Positions 20,020 to 27,735 of a stretch of DNA of 43,865 nucleotides are shown here, piece after piece. Within the stretch, counting starts at the first letter, position 1. Every line of letters starts with the position of its first letter. The translations under genes and the position numbers were made by a program. Under the pieces are notes generated by a model. The model was not told where the DNA came from and made no database searches. It saw nothing but the letters and a program-made list of their open reading frames with translations. Source of the stretch: an uncultured Ruminococcus sp. (lineage in GTDB: Bacteria > Bacillota > Clostridia > Oscillospirales > Acutalibacteraceae); the NCBI GenBank assembly GCA_902776975.1, contig CACYSI010000006.1, forward strand, positions 1 to 43,865, read 5' to 3'.

Positions 20020-20334
20020 TCATTTTTTATCGTCTTCTGTTTTCCTGAATTTTGTGAAAAACGGAATTATCAAATATATTATCAGTAAAAAAACCAGCGT
20101 CACCGCGAACAGCGGTATGATCTGAGCTTCTTTCATACTCGACAGCAAAATTATATTTATCACGATACACAATATGAGCGGGATCACAGCCCCGATCAGG
20201 ATACCCGGAAATATCTTTGCTCTGAATTTTTTATTACAGTGATAGCAGATATTGTCCTTATCCCTGATAGCCTTTTTAGTATCCTTATATCTGTATATCG
20301 TCCCGCAGTGCGGACAAACCGGCAGCCTGAACAT
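20020..20334 (-). CDS. Small zinc-ribbon membrane protein
   Basis: 104 residues, unrecognised. An N-terminal four-cysteine zinc ribbon (CPHCG ... CYHC, about residues 7-34) is followed by two TM helices (FPGILIGAVIPLILCIVINIILL and IIPLFAVTLVFLLIIYLIIPFF) and a short charged tail. It starts 1 bp after the preceding gene, whose first 90 residues have the same layout, so the two look like tandem paralogues. The function is unknown; location in the gyrB-recF interval suggests nothing specific. Confidence 0.75.
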   Translation of the reverse strand: MFRLPVCPHCGTIYRYKDTKKAIRDKDNICYHCNKKFRAKIFPGILIGAVIPLILCIVINIILLSSMKEAQIIPLFAVTLVFLLIIYLIIPFFTKFRKTEDDKK

Positions 20335-20335
20335 A

Positions 20336-20965
20336 TCAGCTGAATCTCGAGAAGTCGCGTCTGCCGTCGGACGCCGAGGATATATCCTTCAGATTACCTA
20401 CAGGCCTCGTCGCGCCCTTATCGCCCGAGCTCGATATATTTTCAAAGCGGTCAAAGCTCTTTGTGCCGCCGTCCGTGTCCTCAGCTACCTTGCGCTCGCC
20501 CTTGATAGCGTTGAAGACATCCGCGTTTATCACGGGCTTTGAGTCATTATCACCCAAAACTACATCATCCACAAAGGCGGGAGCCACCTTAGCCGACGAC
20601 GCCATGGTAGGATCGGGATCAGCCATGGGATTATTGACCATCTCCGTATCATACAGAGAATCCTGAAATTTTTTCTTAGGTCTTAGCCTGATGAATAAGG
20701 GCGATAACAAATAAAACAGCAAAAACGGTATGACTGCAAACAGCATAAACCACAGATTCTCTCTGTTTGTCATTATGAGATAATAGCCCAGGATTATCAG
20801 AGAGAATACCAACGCTCCGAAGAACAATACCCATATGCTTTTATTGATGTATATATTGGATTCTTTCTTACACTTATTACAGTAGTACTCTCCCCTTCTG
20901 CGGATCGTCAGACCCTTAAAGTAAGATATCTCTTTTCCGCAGTACGGACATCTGCAATTGATCAT
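20336..20965 (-). CDS. Zinc-ribbon membrane protein with disordered tail
   Basis: 209 residues, unrecognised. Zinc ribbon (CPYCG ... CNKC, about 6-33), two TM helices (about 44-66 and 71-91), then about 110 residues rich in S, D, G and N that appear disordered and cytoplasmic. The tail carries two related aromatic motifs, SFDRFENISS and DFSRFS at the very C-terminus, which could be partner-binding sites (inference). ATG at 20965 with AAAGGAA upstream. Operon with the smaller paralogue. Confidence 0.75.
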   Translation of the reverse strand: MINCRCPYCGKEISYFKGLTIRRRGEYYCNKCKKESNIYINKSIWVLFFGALVFSLIILGYYLIMTNRENLWFMLFAVIPFLLFYLLSPLFIRLRPKKKFQDSLYDTEMVNNPMADPDPTMASSAKVAPAFVDDVVLGDNDSKPVINADVFNAIKGERKVAEDTDGGTKSFDRFENISSSGDKGATRPVGNLKDISSASDGRRDFSRFS

Positions 20966-20990
20966 TTTTTATATTCCTTTCCTTATGTTA

Positions 20991-21090
20991 GCCTTCACCT
21001 CGGGGGGAAGGTGTCGCCGCCGATCAAGGCGGTGACGGATGAGGGGTCAACCTCTATGCAAAATCAATAACTCAGTGAGGCAGTCACTCA
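20991..21090. repeat. Divergent composite intergenic repeat
   Basis: CCTTCACCTCGGGGGGAAGG, CACCGCC-type inverted arms, GGATGAGG, and an ATAACTCAGTGAGGCAG segment related to 9022-9040 and 14848-14866. Non-coding spacer. Confidence 0.5.
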
Positions 21091-21125
21091 AATCGAATTA
21101 TCCCACCTCAACTATCCTCTCATCC

Positions 21126-21377
21126 TCACTCCGACATTCTCTTTATAAGCGTCGCTGTATTCAGCGGCGACAGATATACCGAGTACTCTCCGCCGAAGTC
21201 ATACAGGATATATGATTTAGGCAGTTCATAGCTTACATTCACTATCCTGTTCTCTTTTTCGCATATGCTCAAAAAGCTCCTCGTGTGCTTGCTGACGGTC
21301 GAGGTATCGAGATCGAATATCCCCACGATATTAGCTATCTCTATAGAGGTATCTTTACCGAGATGCAGATATTTCAT
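21126..21377 (-). CDS. remB: DUF370 / RemB-like regulator (YaaB)
   Basis: 83 residues, matching the size and position of B. subtilis RemB (YaaB) between recF and gyrB. Recognisable features: MKYLHLGKDTSIEIANIVGIFDLD, SYILYDFGGEYSVYLSPLNTATL. In B. subtilis RemB acts with RemA in biofilm matrix expression; its role here is inferred only from family. The start codon overlaps the recF stop (ATGA), indicating translational coupling. Confidence 0.85.
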   Translation of the reverse strand: MKYLHLGKDTSIEIANIVGIFDLDTSTVSKHTRSFLSICEKENRIVNVSYELPKSYILYDFGGEYSVYLSPLNTATLIKRMSE

Positions 21378-22474
21378 TCTCCGACCACCCCGTTTTCTAT
21401 GTAAAAAACCTTGCCCCTTTTCAGCTGCTCCTTGTTGCTCTCTTCACAGCAGGTCACAAAGACCTGATAGTCCTCTACCCTGTTGAGCAAAAAGTCCTGT
21501 CTGCTGTTATCAAGCTCCGACAGTACGTCGTCGAGCAGTATCACGGGTCTTTCTTCATTCTTTTTATACAGCAGCTCGGCTTCGGACAGCTTGAGCGACA
21601 GCACAGCCGATCTCTGCTGACCCTGAGAGCCGAAGCGTCTCGCCGATATGCCGTTGATCTTGAAGTCGAGATCATCGCGGTGAGGACCGACGGAAGTATT
21701 GCCCGTATGATAGTCCTCGCGGCGTGATCTTTTCAGCGCCTCGCTCAGCTTATCTCTCAGTGTGCCCTCATCGTCGTTTTCATCCGCTCCGCATGAGCAG
21801 ATACAGCATATCTCCAGCTCTTCTTTATCGCACGATATGCCCCTGTGATATTTCAAGGCGGGCTCTCTGAGCATCTTCAGATATTCAAATCTCTCTTTGA
21901 GTATCCGCGCGCCCACCACCGTCAGCGAATCATCCCAAATTGACAGGGTATCTTTAAGCTCGCTGTGCTTGTATATATCCTTCAAAAGCGCGTTTCGCTG
22001 ATTTATTATCTGATTGTATTTTGACAGAATCGAGGCGTATCTTATCCTTTGCTGACATATAGCCGCGTCCAGAAATCTGCGTCTGATATTAGGGCCTCTC
22101 TTGATAAGGCTCAGATGCTCGGGCGAGAACACAACAGCCGAGAAGACCTCGGTCAGATAAGACGACGAGCTTTTATCAACTCCGTTTATCCTTATCAGCT
22201 TTCGCCCTTTATCAAAGATTATCTCGGCTTCCTGCTCTCTTTCCTGTGAAAAGAACTTCATCCCGAGCTTAAAAAAGCTCTCGCCGAAGCGGATCATCTC
22301 ATTCTCTTTTGAGCCTCTGAAAGAGTGCCCTCCGCAGAACAGCCAGATCGCCTCCAGCAGATTTGTCTTGCCGTTGGCGTTCTCGCCGTAGATGACGTTT
22401 ACCTTGTCCGAGGGCGCTATCGAGCTGTCTTTCAGATTACGATACTTTTCAAAGCTAAGCTCACTTACCTTCAA
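21374..22474 (-). CDS. recF: DNA replication and repair protein RecF
   Basis: The 366-residue SMC-like ATPase loads RecA at single-strand gaps with RecO and RecR. N-terminal FEKYRNLKD, Walker A YGENANGKTNLLEAI, signature region FGSQGQQRSAVLSLKLSEA, Walker B VILLDDVLSELD. The start is TTG at 22474 with GAGG 6 nt upstream; it overlaps the S4-domain gene by 14 bp. Part of the dnaA-dnaN-yaaA-recF-remB block. Confidence 0.95.
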   Translation of the reverse strand: MKVSELSFEKYRNLKDSSIAPSDKVNVIYGENANGKTNLLEAIWLFCGGHSFRGSKENEMIRFGESFFKLGMKFFSQEREQEAEIIFDKGRKLIRINGVDKSSSSYLTEVFSAVVFSPEHLSLIKRGPNIRRRFLDAAICQQRIRYASILSKYNQIINQRNALLKDIYKHSELKDTLSIWDDSLTVVGARILKERFEYLKMLREPALKYHRGISCDKEELEICCICSCGADENDDEGTLRDKLSEALKRSRREDYHTGNTSVGPHRDDLDFKINGISARRFGSQGQQRSAVLSLKLSEAELLYKKNEERPVILLDDVLSELDNSRQDFLLNRVEDYQVFVTCCEESNKEQLKRGKVFYIENGVVGE

Positions 22475-22679
22475 TAGCGACCTCTACAGTTCTGCCGTCA
22501 TACTCGACCTTATCCCCCGGGCGGATCTTTTTACCTCTCATGGTACAGATCTCACCGTTGAGCTTTACCTCGCCCCCCTGGATCAGAAACTTAGCTCTGC
22601 CTCCCGAGTTGCACATACCGGCAAACTTCATCAGATTGTCGAGTCTTATATATTCTTCATCTATCTTGATTATTTCCAT
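22461..22679 (-). CDS. yaaA: S4-domain protein YaaA
   Basis: The 72-residue single S4 RNA-binding domain has RLDNLMKFAGMCNSGGRAKFLIQGGEVKLNGE and RGKKIRPGDKV. It occupies the conserved slot between dnaN and recF. In the family it is linked to ribosome assembly; exact role unsettled. ATG at 22679; I see no good ribosome binding site, so coupling with dnaN or a weak site is likely. A CCAACTA-like tract fills part of the 47-bp gap to dnaN. Confidence 0.9.
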   Translation of the reverse strand: MEIIKIDEEYIRLDNLMKFAGMCNSGGRAKFLIQGGEVKLNGEICTMRGKKIRPGDKVEYDGRTVEVAIEGK

Positions 22680-22726
22680 ATATACTAAATAACTACCAAC
22701 TAAAAACTACTAACTACTAACTATTA

Positions 22727-23824
22727 TCACTCCGCCGCTAATCTCATCGGAACAACGAGGAAGGTAAAGCTGTCGCCCGTCACGGGTCTTATTATCATAG
22801 GCTGCAAACTGCCGTTGAGCATCACCCTTACCTCATCCGTCTCGGCGTTCTTCAGAGCGTCGAGCAGATAACGGTTATTGAAGCCTATCTCAACATCGTT
22901 GCCGACTACCGAAGCGGGTATCATATCATTCGCCCTGCCGACAGTCGTCGAGCAAGAGAGCTTTATCTCATCGGCGGTGATGGAGCAGCGCACCGGAGAC
23001 TGTATCTTCTCGTTTGTAAGCAGCGCCATTCTCTCTACGGACGAAGCGAGTATCCTCGTGTTGATGACAAACTCGGTAGACGCCGACTCGGGCATCTTAT
23101 AGTCGAGGAAGTTTCCTTCCAGCAGCCTTGATATGATGCTGTAGTTCTCGACCTTGAATACTATATGACGCTGACCTACCGTCAGAGTGACGTCCTTCTT
23201 GGGATCGGTAATCAGCTTCAATATCTCATTCTGAGTTTTAGCCGGCACTACAAACTTAGCCTCTATATCACTGTCGACATTTTCCATCCTTATAGCCATT
23301 CTGAAGCCGTCAACAGCCACTACTCTGAAAATGCCGCCCTTTATCTCAAACAGCGAGCCTGTATAAATAGGCTTAGCCATATTATCCGAGGTAGCGAATA
23401 CCGTCTGTCTGATCATGTTCTTGAGTATCTCGGCGTTCACTGTCATGCCGTTGATCTCATCGACATTAGGCAGATCGGGATACTCTGTCGAGTTTATGCC
23501 TACTATCTGATAGTCCGCGGCTCCCGAATTTATATATGTTATCAGTCTTTCGTCAGTCTCGATATTGACTATCTCCTCGGGCAGCTTGCGGATGATATCG
23601 TTGAACAGCCTTGCCGATACTACGATCTCTCCCTCTTCTATGACAGTCGCCTCGATCTGTGTGACTATACCTATCTCGAGATCATAGCCCGATATCTCGA
23701 GATTACCGTTATACGCTTTTATGAGCACACCTTCAAGAGCCGGTATGGTAGCCTTAGCCGATACCGCTCTCGATACGTTAGACACCGCGTTTGACATATC
23801 TGTTCTCATGCATCTGAATCTCAT
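22727..23824 (-). CDS. dnaN: DNA polymerase III sliding clamp (beta)
   Basis: The 365-residue clamp encircles DNA and tethers polymerase and other partners. Three clamp domains are visible: MSNAVSNVSRAVSAKATIPALEGVLI, LEISGYDLEIGI, the central FPAK-like region FVVPAKTQNEILKL, and the C-terminal QPMIIRPVTG ... FLVVPMRL. ATG at 23824 with AGAGG upstream. It lies 298 bp from dnaA with an AT-rich spacer that may hold the unwinding site. Confidence 0.97.
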   Translation of the reverse strand: MRFRCMRTDMSNAVSNVSRAVSAKATIPALEGVLIKAYNGNLEISGYDLEIGIVTQIEATVIEEGEIVVSARLFNDIIRKLPEEIVNIETDERLITYINSGAADYQIVGINSTEYPDLPNVDEINGMTVNAEILKNMIRQTVFATSDNMAKPIYTGSLFEIKGGIFRVVAVDGFRMAIRMENVDSDIEAKFVVPAKTQNEILKLITDPKKDVTLTVGQRHIVFKVENYSIISRLLEGNFLDYKMPESASTEFVINTRILASSVERMALLTNEKIQSPVRCSITADEIKLSCSTTVGRANDMIPASVVGNDVEIGFNNRYLLDALKNAETDEVRVMLNGSLQPMIIRPVTGDSFTFLVVPMRLAAE

Positions 23825-24122
23825 ATTATTTACCTCTTTTGATTTAGTTAATAGTTGTTAGTCGGTGGTTGGTAGTTATTTTGATCACAGAAAGAAACAT
23901 CAGTCCACCTAACTGAAATGATATGATATTATTTATATTATAGTAATAGTAGTAGGGGGCGTTGAAATGAGGAAATCATCAATTCATCGCGTCATTACTG
24001 GATTTTTTTCCCATACTTCTCTCTAAACATTATGGAAATCTCGTCCTGTGATTTTCAACATATCAACTATTAAACATGACGTTGAAACCTCACATGTTTA
24101 TATCCATGGAAAACTACTAAAA
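23825..24122. other. dnaA-dnaN spacer: candidate oriC unwinding region
   Basis: No gene. Read on the + strand, an AT-rich stretch (about 23918-23940, ATGATATGATATTATTTATA) is followed by TAG-TAA-TAG-TAG-TAG (23941-23955), GGGGC (23956-23960) and GTTGAAAT (23961-23968), i.e. TTTCAAC on the minus strand. Further TTTCAAC copies lie at 24053-24059 (inside TTTTCAACAT, 24052-24061) and, inverted, at 24081-24087, with a weaker ATATCAAC at 24060-24067. The order box, GC cluster, trinucleotides, AT-rich matches the DnaA-trio unwinding element of B. subtilis. No TTATCCACA was seen. Confidence 0.6.
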
Positions 24123-25451
24123 CTATCTCTCTCTGATATTCTTTATGATATCCTCTACCGTAGCTCTGAGCGAAGGGTCTTTTCTGATCTCCTTCTCTAC
24201 CTGCTGTACGGTATAAACGATAGTCGAGTAGTGTCTGTTGCCGAACTCGTTGCCGATGCTCTCCATCGACAGAGTGGTCAGCTCTCTGACTATGTATATA
24301 GCTATCTGTCTTGGTTTGTTGATATTAGCTCTGCGCGATTTCTGAGATCTCAGGTCGTCGCTGTCTACCCCAAAGGTGCGGCAGACCTCGTCCACTATTT
24401 TCTCTACAGTCAGCTCCGGCGGAGTATCGTCGTTGAGTATTTCCGAGATGCTCTCGTTGACTATCGAGAGTGTCGGCTTTTCTTTTGTCAGATTATATCT
24501 CGCCATCAGCTTTTTGACCACGCCCTCGAGCTGTCTTATATTTGTTTTGAGCTTGTTGGCTATATAAGCGCACAGATCGTCGCTCAGATCGAGACCTATT
24601 ATCTCAGCTTTGCGCTTGATGATAGCCATGCGGGTCTCAAAGTCCGGCGCCTGGATATCGGCGAGCAGACCCATCTCAAATCTGCTCCTCAGTCTGTCTG
24701 TCAGCACCTTGATCTCTTTGGGAGGTCTGTCCGATGACAGCACTATCTGCTTTTTAGCGTCATACAAGGCGTCGAAGGTGTGAAAGAACTCCTCCTGTGT
24801 GCTCTCCTTGCCGCCGATGAACTGGATATCGTCTACCAGCAGTACGTCGGTCTGACGGTACTTTTGTCTGAACTGAGCGGTGGTCTTGTTGAGTATCGAC
24901 TGTATGATCTCGTTTGAAAAGTCCTCGCCCTTTATGTAGATCACTTTATAGTCCGGATGAGTCTTTCTGATCTCGTTGCCTATGGCGTACAGCAGGTGGG
25001 TCTTGCCCAGTCCCGAGTTGCCGTACAAAAACAGAGGATTGTAAGCGCTGGCGGGATTTTGAGCTACCGCGAGCGACGCCGCGTGAGCGAATTTGTTAGA
25101 CGAGCCTACTATGAAGGTATCAAAGGTGAATTCATATCCCGCGTCAGCGGAGGTCTCGTCGCCGAGCAGCCTTTCTTTTTGTTTTTCTCCTTCTTCCGGC
25201 AGGATGAAGATGGTCTCAAAGCTCGTCCCGAGCACCGCCTCATAAGCCTCTTCAAATCTCGACAGATATCCGCGTATCAAAGTCTGACGGTGAAACTCGT
25301 TAGGCACCATCAGAGTGATGAGTCCCTTTTCAAAGTCTATACCTACCGGAGTTATGCGTGATATCCAGGTATTATAAGCGACTTCGGCTATTTTCTTTTC
25401 CTGTCTGAGATAGTCGCAGATTATGCTCCATCCCTCGTTGAAATTTTCCAT
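24123..25451 (-). CDS. dnaA: Chromosomal replication initiator protein DnaA
   Basis: The 442-residue initiator. Domain I (about 1-80, WSIICDYLRQEKKIAEVAYNTWI), short linker, AAA+ domain III with Walker A GNSGLGKTHLL, Walker B LLVDDIQFI and the box VII-like arginine region LRSRFEMGL, and C-terminal domain IV. In domain IV the usual signature GGRDHTTV is GNRHYSTI (Arg406, His407, Tyr408, Ser409, Thr410), changing residues equivalent to E. coli Asp433, His434 and Thr435 that contact the DnaA box. ATG at 25451 with AAGGGG about 6 nt upstream. A DnaA homologue such as Hda is ruled out by full domain set and location. Confidence 0.96.
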   Translation of the reverse strand: MENFNEGWSIICDYLRQEKKIAEVAYNTWISRITPVGIDFEKGLITLMVPNEFHRQTLIRGYLSRFEEAYEAVLGTSFETIFILPEEGEKQKERLLGDETSADAGYEFTFDTFIVGSSNKFAHAASLAVAQNPASAYNPLFLYGNSGLGKTHLLYAIGNEIRKTHPDYKVIYIKGEDFSNEIIQSILNKTTAQFRQKYRQTDVLLVDDIQFIGGKESTQEEFFHTFDALYDAKKQIVLSSDRPPKEIKVLTDRLRSRFEMGLLADIQAPDFETRMAIIKRKAEIIGLDLSDDLCAYIANKLKTNIRQLEGVVKKLMARYNLTKEKPTLSIVNESISEILNDDTPPELTVEKIVDEVCRTFGVDSDDLRSQKSRRANINKPRQIAIYIVRELTTLSMESIGNEFGNRHYSTIVYTVQQVEKEIRKDPSLRATVEDIIKNIRER

Positions 25452-25747
25452 ATATTACCCCTTAAACTTTATTAAGAATACTATTTCAGTGTTATATATA
25501 ACAGTCAAATTATAATAAGCCCATAATCGTAAATTATTATATCAAATTTTCAACATAAAAGCAACCGATAATGTTGAAAAATAATATACATATATAAGTA
25601 TTATATATATACATATAAATGTGCATTATGACAGACCGATGATCTGTCTGATTGTGGTGCCGAAAAATCTTGATACAATATCTTGTGGTCACGTTTTTTT
25701 GCACATCTATCTTGTAAAAAAACATTATAAATAAGCGAAAATTTATA
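25452..25747. other. dnaA-rpmH spacer: AT-rich origin region
   Basis: Very AT-rich. It holds a perfect inverted pair TTTTCAACAT (25547-25556) and ATGTTGAAAA (25571-25580), spaced 14 bp, followed by a TA-rich stretch (25580-25620). One-mismatch relatives of TTATNCACA are TAATGCACA (minus, 25620-25628) and TTTTGCACA (25697-25705); TTATGCACC is at 25791-25799. A perfect TTATCCACA is absent. The dnaA promoter should be here, but I could not assign it firmly (TTGACT on the minus strand near 25500 is a candidate -35). Confidence 0.6.
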
Positions 25748-25776
25748 TTGACTAATAAGAAAAATTAAGCTATAAT
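25748..25776 (+). promoter_or_regulatory. Promoter of rpmH
   Basis: -35 TTGACT (25748-25753), 17-bp spacer, -10 TATAAT (25771-25776). Confidence 0.85.
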
Positions 25777-25816
25777 GCTAATTTGTAAGGTTATGCACCC
25801 GAAAGGAGGAGTTTAA

Positions 25817-25951
25817 ATGCTCAGAACATATCAGCCTAAGAAGATCCACCGCAAAAAGGAGCACGGCTTCAGAAAGAGAATGTCTACAAGCAACGGCCGC
25901 AAGGTTCTCTCCAGAAGAAGAGCTAAGGGCAGAAAGCAGCTGTCATACTAA
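25817..25951 (+). CDS. rpmH: Ribosomal protein L34
   Basis: The 44-residue basic protein reads [18 protein letters not shown] at the N-terminus and ends [12 protein letters not shown], matching L34 over its whole length. It is a large-subunit protein next to rnpA at bacterial origins. AAAGGAGG lies at 25802-25809, 7 nt before the ATG. Confidence 0.97.
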   Translation: MLRTYQPKKIHRKKEHGFRKRMSTSNGRKVLSRRRAKGRKQLSY

Positions 25952-25958
25952 GATGATA

Positions 25959-25986
25959 AGGCCACTGTGGGCAGTGGTCTTTCTTT
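25959..25986 (+). terminator. Terminator or attenuator between rpmH and rnpA
   Basis: Nine-pair stem around CCACTG TGGG CAGTGG followed by CTTTCTTTT. It would limit read-through from the rpmH promoter into rnpA. Confidence 0.8.
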
Positions 25987-26123
25987 TCATTTACAGATAA
26001 ACACAAAAGTACGTGAAAACAGCGTCATATAGTGTATCATCCGCTTGTATCAGAGGCGGAGACTGTAGATATCCCACTCAGCCCTTACGGGCGTCGGCAG
26101 CTTATTACATTACCGGTGGTTAG

Positions 26124-26456
26124 ATGAAGTATACTACGATTACCAGCAACAGGGATTATCAGCGTATCTACCGCAGAGGCAGATCACTCGTGTCGCCTGT
26201 TCTCGTTACCTATGCGCTCAAAAACAAAAACAATAACCTTAGGATAGGGATAACCACCTCAAAAAAGGTCGGCAAGGCAGTCAGACGTAACCGCAGCCGC
26301 AGAGTCATCAGAGCGGCTTTCACAAATATCTCAGCTGATCTCGGCGCGCCGTATGATATCATTTTTGTGGCGCGTACCCGTACCTCGTACGTCAAGAGTA
26401 CCGAAGTTGAGAGATATATGCGCGAGCACCTGAACGCGCTCGGCATAGTTAAGTAA
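26124..26456 (+). CDS. rnpA: Ribonuclease P protein component
   Basis: The 110-residue protein partner of RNase P RNA, which matures tRNA 5' ends. The signature is present as [19 protein letters not shown], with the N-terminal [12 protein letters not shown] and the PYDIIFVAR strand. ATG at 26124 with GGTGG upstream. It is 1 bp from yidD. The 172-bp gap from rpmH is longer than usual and holds a terminator-like hairpin, so rnpA may have its own promoter. Confidence 0.95.
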   Translation: MKYTTITSNRDYQRIYRRGRSLVSPVLVTYALKNKNNNLRIGITTSKKVGKAVRRNRSRRVIRAAFTNISADLGAPYDIIFVARTRTSYVKSTEVERYMREHLNALGIVK

Positions 26457-26457
26457 G

Positions 26458-26688
26458 ATGAAATATCTACTGTTAAAGCTTATTCGTTTTTATCAGACTG
26501 CCATATCACCACATACCGGACCCAAGTGTAAGTACTATCCCACCTGCTCTCAATATACCTACGAGGCGATAGAGCGCTTCGGAGCGTTCAAGGGCGGCTT
26601 TATGGGATTATGGAGGATACTCAGATGCAATCCGTGGTCCAAGGGCGGCTACGACCCCGTCCCCGAAAAAAAGCATAAGCTCAGATAA
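26458..26688 (+). CDS. yidD: Membrane protein insertion efficiency factor YidD
   Basis: 76 residues with the family core [39 protein letters not shown] and [16 protein letters not shown], including the two conserved cysteines. It assists YidC-dependent membrane insertion. Its start follows the rnpA stop by 1 bp. Confidence 0.95.
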   Translation: MKYLLLKLIRFYQTAISPHTGPKCKYYPTCSQYTYEAIERFGAFKGGFMGLWRILRCNPWSKGGYDPVPEKKHKLR

Positions 26689-26743
26689 AGTATATTTACG
26701 GCTTTAAGAGAGCTTATGAAAGCTTTAAGAAAGGCTTTTTAGT

Positions 26744-27718
26744 ATGTTTACAGTTTTTAATTTTATCGGCAGCATATTCGGCTACATACTGTGGGCGGTA
26801 TTCTGGGTATTCCAGAACTTCGGTATCGCCATCATCGTTTTTACCCTGATATTCAGGGCTATACTGTTCCCCTCTTCTATAAAACAGCAAAAGAGCATGG
26901 CCGCCAACGCCTCTCTGCAGGCTAAGCAGAGAGAGCTCAAAGAAAAGTACGGCAACAATAAGGCTAAGTATAATGAAGAGATACAGAAGCTGTACGCAAA
27001 AGAGGGCGTGTCCCCTATGTCGGGCTGCGCTACCTCTCTCTTCCCCATGATCATAATGCTGGGCATCTACTACGCGGTAGTTCGTCCGCTGTCTAACGTT
27101 ATCCACCTCAGTTCTCAGGTCATAAACCAGCTCAACATGATCCCCGGCGTATATATGACTCAAAATAATATCTACTCTGAGATGAACGCGTTAAAGCTGT
27201 TCACTAACCCCGATAACATAGCCATGCTTACTCAGCAGGGTCTACCGGCAAAGGAGCTCTCCGAGATACACAATCTCGCCGGCGGCTTTAACTTTTTAGG
27301 TCTGGATCTTCTCTCTATCCCCCAGACAGAAGGCTTTAAATCCGCTATCATCATCATCCCGATCCTCTGTCTTGTTACCTCTTTAGGTTCGCAGATACTC
27401 ACCACAAGACTCAACGGCAGCCCCATGCAGAATCAGCAGGGATGCATGAAGTATATGCTCTATCTCCTGCCTCTGATCACGGTATACATCTCTTATATCG
27501 TACCGGGCGCTGTAGGATTTTACTGGATATGGTCGACCATATTCGGCTTTGTACAGACGGTGCTGATCAGTAAGTTCTATTCGGCGGCGCATATGAACGC
27601 CAAAGCCGAGGCGGAGCACATAGCTTTGATGGAGCTGAAGGAGGCTAAGGTACCGTATGACTATCAGCCGGTATCACAGCCGCAGCTCAACACTACAAAT
27701 AACAGTAAGAAGAAATAA
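26744..27718 (+). CDS. yidC: Membrane protein insertase YidC/OxaA
   Basis: 324 residues with about five TM segments. Features include the first core helix FGIAIIVFTLIFRAILFP, the cytoplasmic coiled-coil loop KQRELKEKYGNNKAKYNEEIQKLY, FPMIIMLGIYYAVVRPL, and the C-terminal helices YMLYLLPLITVYISYIVPGAVGFYW. The N-terminus starts directly with a membrane segment and has no lipobox, unlike B. subtilis SpoIIIJ. It inserts membrane proteins alone or with Sec. The gap to yidD is 55 bp. Confidence 0.95.
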   Translation: MFTVFNFIGSIFGYILWAVFWVFQNFGIAIIVFTLIFRAILFPSSIKQQKSMAANASLQAKQRELKEKYGNNKAKYNEEIQKLYAKEGVSPMSGCATSLFPMIIMLGIYYAVVRPLSNVIHLSSQVINQLNMIPGVYMTQNNIYSEMNALKLFTNPDNIAMLTQQGLPAKELSEIHNLAGGFNFLGLDLLSIPQTEGFKSAIIIIPILCLVTSLGSQILTTRLNGSPMQNQQGCMKYMLYLLPLITVYISYIVPGAVGFYWIWSTIFGFVQTVLISKFYSAAHMNAKAEAEHIALMELKEAKVPYDYQPVSQPQLNTTNNSKKK

Positions 27719-27735
27719 CTATAGAAGGTGTCAAA

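Noticed and set aside
25791-25799. TTATGCACC as a canonical DnaA box
   Set aside because: It has one mismatch, is isolated and lies in the rpmH leader; I list it only as a weak relative.
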